Positions 17,180 through 24,590 of a stretch of 35,325 nt of DNA are shown one piece after another (positions within the stretch are counted from its first letter, which is position 1; each line of letters begins with the position of its first letter). Both the position numbers and the translations under genes were made by a program. The notes under the pieces are model-generated. The model was not told the origin of the DNA, did not search any database, and saw nothing but the letters and a program-made list of their open reading frames with translations. Source of the DNA: DASYQD01 sp036005845 (lineage in GTDB: Bacteria > Acidobacteriota > Thermoanaerobaculia > Multivoradales > JAIOJS01); the NCBI GenBank assembly GCA_036005845.1, contig DASYQD010000038.1:1-35325 (forward strand). The letters are read 5' to 3'.

Positions 17180-18627
17180 GCGCGGTCGGCGGCCCGTTGG
17201 GAGCTGCTCGACGCTGGAGCGATCTCGCCGGCGTGAGGGTCCTGCACGCGATCCACGACTTCCTGCCTCGGCATCGCGCCGGCTCCGAGCTCTATTGCCT
17301 GGAACTCTGCCTCGCCCTGCAGAGACTGGGCACGGCGACCCACGTGCTTTGCGCTGACTACGACCCCCGCCGCCCGCACGGCGAGCTGGTATGGCGTGCT
17401 TTCGAGGGCGTCGGCGTCACCGAGCTGATCAACAACTGGGCGTTTGCCGGCTTCGCGGAGAGCTATGCCTCGCCGGCGATCGAGCGCCGGCTCTCGGCGG
17501 TGCTCGACATGCTGCAGCCCGACCTGCTGCACGTTCACAACCTGCTCAACCTCTCCTTCGCGCTGCCCGCGATGGCACGCCGGCGTGGTATCCCGGTGGT
17601 GGCGACGCTGCACGACTACACGCTCGTCTGTCCCTCGGGGGGACAACGGGTCCACGTCGCCGAGGAGCACGTCTGCCGCGTCATCGAATCGTCCCGTTGC
17701 GCGCGCTGCTTCCCCCAGCATCCGCTGTACGCGCAGTTGAGGTTCGGGACGCGCGCCCTGCGCGCTCCGGGTAGTCGCCTGCTCGGCGGCTGGGCAAGCG
17801 CCATCCGGCGGCGCCTACCGCGCCTCGCTGCCGGTTTCGGCCGGTGGGCGGTGCGGGCAGACTCGCCGCTGTCCTCCGCCGCCATCGAGGCCCGCCTCGC
17901 AGCTGCGCGACGCGTGTTCGACACCATCGACCTGTTCGTTGCCCCGTCACAGGCGCTGGCCGAGGAGTACCGCCGTCTCGGCATCCCCAGCGAACGGTTG
18001 CGCGTCGCCGACTACGGGTTCGCCCCGCTCGCCTCTCGCCGCGGCGACGACCGCGCACGGCCTCGGCGCCAGGCCGGCGACCCCCTGCGGGTCGGGTTCG
18101 TCGGCACGTTGGTGTGGCACAAAGGGGCTCACCTGCTGCTTGCCGCCGCGGCGACCCTGCCCCCCGCCTCCTTCGAGGTCGTCCTCTTCGGCGACCCCGA
18201 CGTCTTTCCCGACTACACCTCGCGACTGCGCCGCGCCGCCGCCGCGCTGCCGGTGCGCTTTGCCGGCCCCTTCGATCACCGCGACACCGCGGACGTCTAC
18301 TCGCAGATCGACGTGCTGGTCGTGCCATCCTTGTGGCCGGAGAACTCGCCGCTGGTCATCCACGAGGCATTTCAGGCCGGCGTACCGGTGATCGGCGCCC
18401 GCATCGGCGGCATTCCCGAGCTCGTGCAGGACGGCGTCAGCGGGCTGCTCTACGACGCCTTCTCGCCAGCTGCGCTCGCCGCCGCGCTACGACGGTTGCT
18501 CGACGAGCCCGGCCTGCGGGAGCGGCTGGCCGCGGGCGTGCCGCCGGTGAAGAGCATCGACGAGGACGCCGCCGAGTGGCAGCGCGTCTACGCCGGTCTG
18601 ATCGGCGGCAGGAGCAGCGCCTCTTGA
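17176..18627 (+). CDS. GT4 glycosyltransferase with a Cys-motif insertion
   Basis: A 483-residue GT-B enzyme. The N-terminal domain begins VRVLHAIHDFLPRHRAGSEL, has LHVHNLLNLSFALPAMA, then LHDYTLVC with Cys152 followed by Cys167, Cys175 and Cys178 (C-x14-C-x7-C-x2-C). The C-terminal domain has GFVGTLVWHKGAHLLLAA and the E-x7-E motif E389-N-S-P-L-V-I-H-E397. A long stretch between the Cys motif and the donor domain (about 185-290) is Arg/Ala-rich. The start overlaps the previous TGA as ATGA; its own TGA overlaps a TTG start. A similar Cys motif is present in the GT4 at 19533, so both may share a structural metal site. A retaining transferase by family; the sugar is unknown. Confidence 0.92.
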   Translation: MSAVGGPLGAARRWSDLAGVRVLHAIHDFLPRHRAGSELYCLELCLALQRLGTATHVLCADYDPRRPHGELVWRAFEGVGVTELINNWAFAGFAESYASPAIERRLSAVLDMLQPDLLHVHNLLNLSFALPAMARRRGIPVVATLHDYTLVCPSGGQRVHVAEEHVCRVIESSRCARCFPQHPLYAQLRFGTRALRAPGSRLLGGWASAIRRRLPRLAAGFGRWAVRADSPLSSAAIEARLAAARRVFDTIDLFVAPSQALAEEYRRLGIPSERLRVADYGFAPLASRRGDDRARPRRQAGDPLRVGFVGTLVWHKGAHLLLAAAATLPPASFEVVLFGDPDVFPDYTSRLRRAAAALPVRFAGPFDHRDTADVYSQIDVLVVPSLWPENSPLVIHEAFQAGVPVIGARIGGIPELVQDGVSGLLYDAFSPAALAAALRRLLDEPGLRERLAAGVPPVKSIDEDAAEWQRVYAGLIGGRSSAS

Positions 18628-19529
18628 AGCCGCTGGTCTCGGTGCTGCTCGTCACTCGCGACGGCATCGCCACCCTGCCGGCGGTGCTCGGCCGGCTGGC
18701 GACGCAACGCGGTTGCCCCGCCTTCGAGGTCGTCGCCATCGACTCGGGCTCGCGCGACGGTACCGTCGAGCTGCTGGCAGCGCGCACCGACCGCCTGGTG
18801 CGGGTCGAGCCGCGGGACTTCGACCATGGCGCCACTCGCAACGCCGGCATCGCCGTTTGCCAGGGCGAGCTCGTCGCCCTGCTGGTGCAGGATGCGCTCC
18901 CCGTCGGCGACGACTGGCTGGCGAACCTATGCGCGCCGCTGCTCGCGGACCAGAGGCTCGCCGGAACGTACGCTCGGCAAGAGCCGCGTCCGGAGGCGAG
19001 CGCCCTGACTCGTTTCTATCTCCAGCGCTGGGCGGCCACGGCACGGCTGCCACGGCTCCAGGAGATCGAGGGGCCCGCCGCCTTTGCGGCGCTGTCGCCG
19101 GCGCGACGGCTCGAGCTGTGCACCTTCGACGACGTCTGCTCCTGCGTGCGCCGCGCGACGTGGGAGCAGATGCCCTTCCAGCCAACTCCCATCGCCGAGG
19201 ACGTCGCGTGGGCGCGCGAGGTGCTGCTCGCCGGGTGGCGGCTGCGCTATACGCCGGAGGCCGTCGTCTACCACTCCCACGATCGCCCGGCGCTGCACGT
19301 CCTCCGTCGCGAGCGGGCGACGCACGAGCGCCTGGCGTCGCTGCTCGGGCTGCGCACCGTTCCGTCGCTGCCGGCGTTGGTGCGGGCGTGGACGTGGGCG
19401 CTGGCAACGCACTGGCGAGTGGCCGCTCGCCACCCCCGCGAGCTGCCGCGCGCGACGGCCTTGGCGGTCGCCCTGCCGCTGGGCCAGTACCTGGGCGGCC
19501 GGGCCGGCATCGCCGCCGCGGAGGCCTGA
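18624..19529 (+). CDS. GT2 glycosyltransferase, rhamnosyltransferase-like
   Basis: A 301-residue protein starting at TTG 18624, overlapping the preceding TGA (TTGA), so the first residues are MKPLVSVLLVTRDG. GT2 features: VVAIDSGSRDGTVELL, the DFDHGATRNAGI motif typical of WbbL-type rhamnosyltransferases, LVQDALPVGDDWL, and IAEDVAWAREVLLAGW, followed by the VVYHSH motif. A C-terminal part at about 240-300 contains two weakly hydrophobic Ala/Leu-rich helices. Rhamnose transfer is suggested by the HGATRN signature but not proven. No dTDP-rhamnose synthesis genes are in the window, so the donor would have to be made elsewhere. Confidence 0.88.
   Translation: MKPLVSVLLVTRDGIATLPAVLGRLATQRGCPAFEVVAIDSGSRDGTVELLAARTDRLVRVEPRDFDHGATRNAGIAVCQGELVALLVQDALPVGDDWLANLCAPLLADQRLAGTYARQEPRPEASALTRFYLQRWAATARLPRLQEIEGPAAFAALSPARRLELCTFDDVCSCVRRATWEQMPFQPTPIAEDVAWAREVLLAGWRLRYTPEAVVYHSHDRPALHVLRRERATHERLASLLGLRTVPSLPALVRAWTWALATHWRVAARHPRELPRATALAVALPLGQYLGGRAGIAAAEA
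19520..19524 (+). promoter_or_regulatory. Shine-Dalgarno that points to a CTG start
   Basis: GGAGG ends 8 bases before CTG 19533 but 14 bases before GTG 19539. Spacing therefore favours the unusual CTG start for the following GT4-GT2 gene. Confidence 0.45.
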
Positions 19530-19532
19530 CCG

Positions 19533-21848
19533 CTGCGCGTGCTGCTCGTCGTCCACGGCTTCCCGCCGGCCGCCGGCGGCGGCACCGAGCTCTACGCCGA
19601 GGCGCTCGCCGGGGCGCTGCGCGACGCCGGCGACGACGTCTTCGTGCTCACCCGCCACGCCGACTCGCGGCAGCCCGAGTACGAGGTGTTGCGCACGCGC
19701 CGCGACGGGTTGGAGATCGCCAGCGTCAACCACACCTTCCGCGACGCCCGCGACTTCGCCGACACTTACCGCAACCCCACCATCCGGCGCCTCGCCGGCG
19801 CCTACGCCGACGCGGTGCGCCCCGACGTCGCGCATATCCACCACCTCACCTGTCTGTCGGCCGATCTGCCGCAGGAGCTGGCGCAGCGCGGGATTCCCAC
19901 CGTCCTCACCCTGCACGACTACTGGCTGATCTGTCACCGCGGTCAGCTGCTCGACCGGCGCCTGCGACGGTGCGACGGCCCGGGCGAGCTGGGGTGCGCC
20001 GACTGCTGCGGGCTCGAAGCGGGCGCCGGCGCAAGGCCCGAATTCGCTCACGCGCTGCGTCGATGGATGCGGCCTTTTCCATCGTTGAGCCGAACGCTCC
20101 AGCAGAAAGCGGCCGGGCTCGCCCTTGCCACCGACGGCGCCGCCGCCGCTTCGCGCTCCGCCACTCTCGCGCGGGCGTCCTTCACGCGCCATCAGCTGCG
20201 CTTTCCCGACGCGCTGCTGGCACCCTCGCGCACCGTGCGCGACCGCTTCGTCGACTTTGGCGTCGATCCCGCCCGACTCATCCTGCAGGAGCTGGGGATC
20301 CCGCTCGCCCCGTTCCACGGCCTCGAACGCGTCGCGGCGCCGCGGCTGCGGATCGGCTACCTCGGCGGCCTGATGGTGTCGAAAGCGCCGCACGTGCTGC
20401 TCGAGGCCTTCGCTCGGCTCAACGCCGGCGAGGCGAGCCTGCGCCTATTGGGCGGCTACTCCGCGTACCACGGCGACGACAGCTACCGCGCTCGGCTGGA
20501 ACCGCTGCTGCGTCTCCCCGGAGTGTCGCATGACGGCCAGCTGCCGCACGCCGCGGTGCCGGCGGCCCTGGCGGCGATGGACGTCGTCGCGGTGCCGTCG
20601 ATCTGGCTGGAGAACTCGCCGCTCGTCATCCGCGAGGCCTTCGCCGCCGGCGCCCCGGTGGTGGCCTCGGACATCGGCGGTATGGCCGAGATGGTGACCG
20701 ACGAGCGCCACGGCCTCCTTTTCCGAGCCGGCGACGCCGGCGATCTGCACCGCTGTTTGCGGCGGCTGCTCGACGAGCCCGAGCTGCTGCCACGCCTGCG
20801 CGCGGACCTGCCGCCGGTCCGCGACATCGCGGACGACGCGGCGTGGACGCGCCGCCTCTACGCCGATCTTCGCCGCCGCAGCGCGGCCCGCCCGCCCGGC
20901 CGGGCACCTCGTCCCCGCCTCGCCGCCGTGGTGCTCCACCACCGCACTCCCGAGGACACCCTGCTCGCCGTGCGCTCGCTCGCCGCCTCGCGGCGGCCGG
21001 TGGACGACTTGCTGGTGGTCGACAACGGCTCCGCCGACGGCTCGAACGCGATCCTGCGCGCCTGGTTGCCCGAAGCCACGGTCATCGAGACCGGAAGGAA
21101 CCTCGGCTTCTCAGCCGGCTGCAACGTCGGCATCGCCGAAGCCCTGCGGCGCGGCGCCGGGCTGGTGCTGCTGCTCAACAGCGATGCGCTGCTGCCGCCC
21201 GACGCCCTCGCCATCCTGGAGGAAGCGCTGGCCGACCCCGAGGTGGGGATCGCCGGACCGCTGGTGTTGTCGCGGTCGCAACCCGACCGGGTGGCCTCGG
21301 CCGGCCTCGCTTTTTCGCTCCGAAGCGGACGGTTGCGCCATCGGCTGGCAGGGGCCGCGGTGGAGGCGGCGCCGGACGGCGCTTATCGCCCCGACGCCGT
21401 TGCCGGCTGCGCCATGCTCGTCAAGCGTGAGGTGTTCGAGCGCGTCGGCCTCCTCGCCGAGGAGTACTTCTTCTCCGGCGAGGATCTCGACCTCTGTCTG
21501 CGGGCGCGCCAAGTGGGGCTCGACACGGCGTGTGTGCCGTCCGCGCGCGCCTACCACCAGGGCGGCGTCACGCTCGGCGCTGGCGCGCCGTCCCGCCACT
21601 ATTACGGCGCCCGCAACCAGCTCCTGCTCGCCGACCGCTTCGGGCACCCGCGGGGGCGATGGGCAGCGGCCGCACGCCGCACGATCGTGATCGCTCTCAA
21701 CCTCGCCCATGCCCTGCAGCGCTCGCCGGTGCCTCGCCGGGCCGGGACGGCGGCGGTACTGCGCGGCGCCGCCGATCATCGCCGCCGGCGCTACGGTCCG
21801 GCCGGCGCCGCGACGGCTGCGGCAGCAAGCCGCGAGCAAGACGCATGA
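19533..21848 (+). CDS. GT4-GT2 glycosyltransferase fusion
   Basis: A 771-residue fusion. From CTG 19533 it reads MRVLLVVHGFPPAAGGGTEL, the usual GT4 opening; GTG 19539 is the alternative and removes two residues. The GT4 part (about 1-445) has HIHHLTCLSADLP, LHDYWLIC with Cys134, Cys147, Cys155 and Cys158, a GYLGGLMVSKAPHVLLEAF loop, and E360-N-S-P-L-V-I-R-E368. The GT2 part (about 460-735) has VVLHHRTPEDTLLAVRSL, VVDNGSADGSNAIL, GFSAGCNVGI, LLNSDALLPPD, FFSGEDLDLCLRARQVG and YYGARNQLLL, as in rhamnosyl- and galactofuranosyl-type enzymes. Both catalytic sets look intact, so one chain may perform two successive transfers. Its TGA overlaps the next ATG by 4 bases. Confidence 0.9.
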   Translation: MRVLLVVHGFPPAAGGGTELYAEALAGALRDAGDDVFVLTRHADSRQPEYEVLRTRRDGLEIASVNHTFRDARDFADTYRNPTIRRLAGAYADAVRPDVAHIHHLTCLSADLPQELAQRGIPTVLTLHDYWLICHRGQLLDRRLRRCDGPGELGCADCCGLEAGAGARPEFAHALRRWMRPFPSLSRTLQQKAAGLALATDGAAAASRSATLARASFTRHQLRFPDALLAPSRTVRDRFVDFGVDPARLILQELGIPLAPFHGLERVAAPRLRIGYLGGLMVSKAPHVLLEAFARLNAGEASLRLLGGYSAYHGDDSYRARLEPLLRLPGVSHDGQLPHAAVPAALAAMDVVAVPSIWLENSPLVIREAFAAGAPVVASDIGGMAEMVTDERHGLLFRAGDAGDLHRCLRRLLDEPELLPRLRADLPPVRDIADDAAWTRRLYADLRRRSAARPPGRAPRPRLAAVVLHHRTPEDTLLAVRSLAASRRPVDDLLVVDNGSADGSNAILRAWLPEATVIETGRNLGFSAGCNVGIAEALRRGAGLVLLLNSDALLPPDALAILEEALADPEVGIAGPLVLSRSQPDRVASAGLAFSLRSGRLRHRLAGAAVEAAPDGAYRPDAVAGCAMLVKREVFERVGLLAEEYFFSGEDLDLCLRARQVGLDTACVPSARAYHQGGVTLGAGAPSRHYYGARNQLLLADRFGHPRGRWAAAARRTIVIALNLAHALQRSPVPRRAGTAAVLRGAADHRRRRYGPAGAATAAAASREQDA

Positions 21849-23728
21849 CGAAGGTGGGCCGCGCCTGGGCCGTCGCGACCCTCGTCGCCGGGATCGTCCT
21901 TGTCTCCTCCGGCTGGCGGGAGCTGCGGTACCGCGCGGCGCGACAGCGCGGCCACACGGTGTTCCATGGCGCCAGGTTGGTGGAGTGGGGTGGCACCGAG
22001 TCGTTCGCCGTGGAGCCGGGTTCGCACCGCATCCCGCTTGCCCTGGCGGGGCCCGAGCCGCCGCGGCTGGGAGCGGGCTCGATCCTGCGGCTGCCGTTCT
22101 CGGCCGACGAGGGATTTCCGGTCCTCGTGCGCGTGGTCCAATCCGAGAGCGACCGTGATCGGCCGCCGCGACTGGCCCTCTCACTCGATGGTGGCGCCGC
22201 CGCGACTGTGAAGACCGCCGCCGGCACGGGGTTGCCGCCCGCAACGATCGAAGGGGGAACGACGGCGAGCTACGAGCTCCGGCCGCCGGGCCTGACTCGC
22301 TGCGGCCGCAACGAGCTGCGCATCCAGGCGGTGAGCGGCTCCTGGATGGCACTGTCACACGTGGAGATCCGTGTCGCGCGTGGTGGATCGACACGCCTGA
22401 GCTGGTGGGTGCCGCGGGTCACCGCCGCCCTCTGGTTACTGACAACCGCTGCAACCGCCTCGGTCTTCTGGAAGGCCGGCCGCACCCGCCGCTCGCTGAA
22501 GATGCTCGGCGGCCGGCTGGTGCTGGTTCTCGTCGGCTGTGGTCTGGGGCTCGCCTTCGGCGAGGGCGCGCTGCGCTGGCTGGCGCCGCGATCGCCGAAG
22601 GTAAAGAACTTTCTCTACTCGTCACGCGAGCCGGCGGCCACACCGAGCGGAGAGAGCTTCCTCGACTGGCTCGCCGGGCATCCCTGCGCCCCGGCGCCGT
22701 GCTCTCTGTGGACCGATGGCTTCCGCCTCAACCGCCACGCGCTGCACACCCATGACTACGCCCTCCGCAAAGCTCCCGGCGTGCGCCGCCTGCTCGGTAT
22801 CGGCGACTCCTTCATGTTCTACGGTGGACCGGTGCCGTATGCCGATGAGCTCTTCGTGAGACTCGGGCAGCACCTGCGCCCAAGCGCTCCGGCCGCGCGT
22901 TGGGAACCCATCAACTTGGGCGTCTCGTGCATCGGCATCCCGACGGAGATCGCGATCCTGCGCTACGAGGGTTTACGCCTCGATCCCGATCTCATCGTCT
23001 GGACGATCTACCTCGGCAACGACGTCACGGACGAACAGATAGGGCCCCCCTTCTCTGCGGCTGGACTCAGCACGCCGCGCGCCGCGGGGGATGAGGCCTT
23101 TCGCCCGTGGCGCGGATCGCTGCTGCTGCGGCTGGCCACCAACGTCGGGCGGCTCGCACGGCTCGAACCAGCGGCGCTGGTGCGCCCCTGCGCCGCACCT
23201 TCCAGGAGCCCTACCGGTCGCGAGCGCTGCGGCGAGCTCGATCCGGCCGCCGCCGCCATCAGCTACGACCCATTGGCGCCGAGGGTATCGGACGACAGTT
23301 ACCTACGCTACGCGCGCGATCGACTGAACACCATGTACCGCCTCGACGGCCGAGCCCGCCTGGCGCCGCAGGCCAAGCTGCTGCTGCGTCGGATGGGCGG
23401 CGCCCGCCGGTTGCTGGTCGGGCGGCGGGTGATGCTCGCCGTCATCCCCGACGAGCTGCAGATCTCGGAGGCGGCCCGCAGGCGCGTGCTGGCGGCCGAC
23501 CCGCAGCTGGCCGCCACGGCGTTCGATTTCGACTACCCGCACCAAGCGATCGTCTCGGGCCTGAAACGACTGGGCTATCCGCTGCTCGATCTGACACCCG
23601 CGTTCGCCGCCGCCGCCGCCCGCGGAGAGCACCTCTACCACTTGAACGACAGCCACCTCAGCGTGGCGGGCAACCACCTCGCCGCGGACCAAATCACCGC
23701 GGCGCTGCGCCAGCGCGGCTGGGGATGA
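21845..23728 (+). CDS. Membrane-anchored SGNH/GDSL hydrolase or acyltransferase-like protein
   Basis: A 627-residue protein. TM1 lies at about 6-22, then a beta-rich region (about 30-180), TM2 (about 187-206), a short basic loop KAGRTRRSLKM, and TM3 (about 220-238). The C-terminal SGNH domain (about 310-620) carries block I LLGIGDSFMF (Ser322), GND at 391-393 in WTIYLGNDVTDEQ, and block V D602-S-H604 in LNDSHLSVAGNHLAA. By the positive-inside rule both the beta region and the SGNH domain would be extracytoplasmic, as in AlgJ/AlgX-type O-acetyltransferases and related surface-glycan esterases. It is the last gene of the operon and starts at ATG 21845 over the previous TGA. It may add or remove acyl groups on exported glycan. 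No acetyl-CoA-side MBOAT partner is present, so hydrolase activity is equally possible. Confidence 0.85.
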   Translation: MTKVGRAWAVATLVAGIVLVSSGWRELRYRAARQRGHTVFHGARLVEWGGTESFAVEPGSHRIPLALAGPEPPRLGAGSILRLPFSADEGFPVLVRVVQSESDRDRPPRLALSLDGGAAATVKTAAGTGLPPATIEGGTTASYELRPPGLTRCGRNELRIQAVSGSWMALSHVEIRVARGGSTRLSWWVPRVTAALWLLTTAATASVFWKAGRTRRSLKMLGGRLVLVLVGCGLGLAFGEGALRWLAPRSPKVKNFLYSSREPAATPSGESFLDWLAGHPCAPAPCSLWTDGFRLNRHALHTHDYALRKAPGVRRLLGIGDSFMFYGGPVPYADELFVRLGQHLRPSAPAARWEPINLGVSCIGIPTEIAILRYEGLRLDPDLIVWTIYLGNDVTDEQIGPPFSAAGLSTPRAAGDEAFRPWRGSLLLRLATNVGRLARLEPAALVRPCAAPSRSPTGRERCGELDPAAAAISYDPLAPRVSDDSYLRYARDRLNTMYRLDGRARLAPQAKLLLRRMGGARRLLVGRRVMLAVIPDELQISEAARRRVLAADPQLAATAFDFDYPHQAIVSGLKRLGYPLLDLTPAFAAAAARGEHLYHLNDSHLSVAGNHLAADQITAALRQRGWG

Positions 23729-23744
23729 GGCCCGAGGCGCAGGA

Positions 23745-24200
23745 TCAGGGCAGCCGTGCCCGTTCGGTGACGAGGAACTGCTGCGGCACGACGGACGGTT
23801 CGGGGCCAGGGCTCGCCAGGGTGTACAAGCCCGGTTGGAGGATGGATTCGAGCTGCGCCAGCTCGCCCGGCTGGATCAAGCCGGGAACTCGGCTGGTCTT
23901 GCCGTCGCCCTCGAGCACCAGGCCGCGAGGACGCTTCGACGCATTGCGGATGCGGAACACCACGGGGCCGGGCGGCAGCGAACCGTCGATCTCGATCGCG
24001 TGGTCGGTGAGCGCGACGTCGACGAAACGCACGCGCCCCGAGGGGCCGGCCGCCGGGGTGGCGTTGCCTTCCGCCGTCGTCACCTCACCGGCCGGCTGCT
24101 CGGGCCGCTTGCAGGCACCGATGGCGAGCGCAAGGCCGCAGATCACGGTGATCCCGCTCGCGAGCAGACGCCGGCGGTGAGGCACGACGAGAACTGGCAT
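23745..24200 (-). CDS. Cupredoxin-like lipoprotein
   Basis: A 151-residue predicted lipoprotein. The leader is MPVLVVPHRRRLLASGITV with a hydrophobic core and the lipobox I-G-A-C near residue 30 (LALAIGACKRPEQ). A linker rich in Ala/Thr/Gly follows, then a single beta domain at about 55-150: VVFRIRNASKRPRGLVLEG, GLIQPGELAQLESILQPG and LYTLASPGP. This matches the cupredoxin-like pattern (N-x-x..., PGE..., LxPGxY), but the copper ligands (His, Cys, His, Met) are not recognisable, so metal binding is unlikely. Stop-to-stop distance to the convergent SGNH gene is 16 bases. It diverges from the TMEM43-like gene across a 69-base region with a dyad. Confidence 0.75.
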   Translation of the reverse strand: MPVLVVPHRRRLLASGITVICGLALAIGACKRPEQPAGEVTTAEGNATPAAGPSGRVRFVDVALTDHAIEIDGSLPPGPVVFRIRNASKRPRGLVLEGDGKTSRVPGLIQPGELAQLESILQPGLYTLASPGPEPSVVPQQFLVTERARLP

Positions 24201-24216
24201 AACCACCCGGATTTCT

Positions 24217-24238
24217 AGTGTACTCGGGTTGGTACACT
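24217..24238. promoter_or_regulatory. Perfect 7-8-7 inverted repeat in a divergent promoter
   Basis: AGTGTAC at 24217-24223 and GTACACT at 24232-24238 are exact reverse complements separated by 8 bases (TCGGGTTG). The element sits midway between the lipoprotein start (24200) and the TMEM43-like start (24270). Each arm contains a TACACT hexamer that could serve as a -10 in its own direction. This is the form expected of an operator for a dimeric regulator serving both genes. Confidence 0.55.
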
Positions 24239-24269
24239 CTGCGGCCACCCATTCGCCAGAGGTTCCACC

Positions 24270-24590
24270 ATGAGCCATAGCGCCGTGCGAGTCACCCAGC
24301 AAGGCCTCGGCGGCCGCCTCGGCGGCTCGCTCAAGGGCGCCGTCGTCGGGGTCATCTTCGCGCTCGTCGCGGTGCCACTGCTGTTCTGGAACGAGGGACG
24401 TGCGGTCAAGCGCGCGCGTACGCTGGCCGAGGGCGCCGGCAAGGTGGTCTCGGTGCCGGCGGCCGCGGTCGACGCGAGCCACGAGGGCGGTCTCGTCCAC
24501 ACCTCTGGCCAGGCGACGACCGACGAGGTGCTGCGCGATCCCACCTTCGGCGTCGAGCGCAACGCGCTCGCGCTGGAGCGCAAGGTCTAG
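24270..24590 (+). CDS. TMEM43-like protein, N-terminal part (gene interrupted by TAG)
   Basis: 106 residues: an N-terminal basic stretch, one membrane segment (about 22-40, KGAVVGVIFALVAVPLLFW), then NEGRAVKRARTLAEGAGKVV, the conserved opening of TMEM43/LUMA family proteins. The frame ends LALERKV-TAG at 24588-24590. The next codon is ATG in the same frame, and the protein continues with the family sequence. The family usually reads without interruption through this point (ERKV-E-MYQWVE), so the stop replaces what is probably a Glu codon (GAG to TAG). On its own this part would be a short membrane stub. Confidence 0.8.
   Translation: MSHSAVRVTQQGLGGRLGGSLKGAVVGVIFALVAVPLLFWNEGRAVKRARTLAEGAGKVVSVPAAAVDASHEGGLVHTSGQATTDEVLRDPTFGVERNALALERKV
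24588..24590 (+). other. In-frame amber codon inside the TMEM43-like gene
   Basis: TAG between AAG-GTC and ATG-TTC. The reading frame before (24270-24587) and after (24591-25469) is the same, and the joined product would be 399 residues, the usual family length. TAG ends other genes here (for example at 5634-5636 and 27446-27448), so the code is not generally reassigned. Confidence 0.85.
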
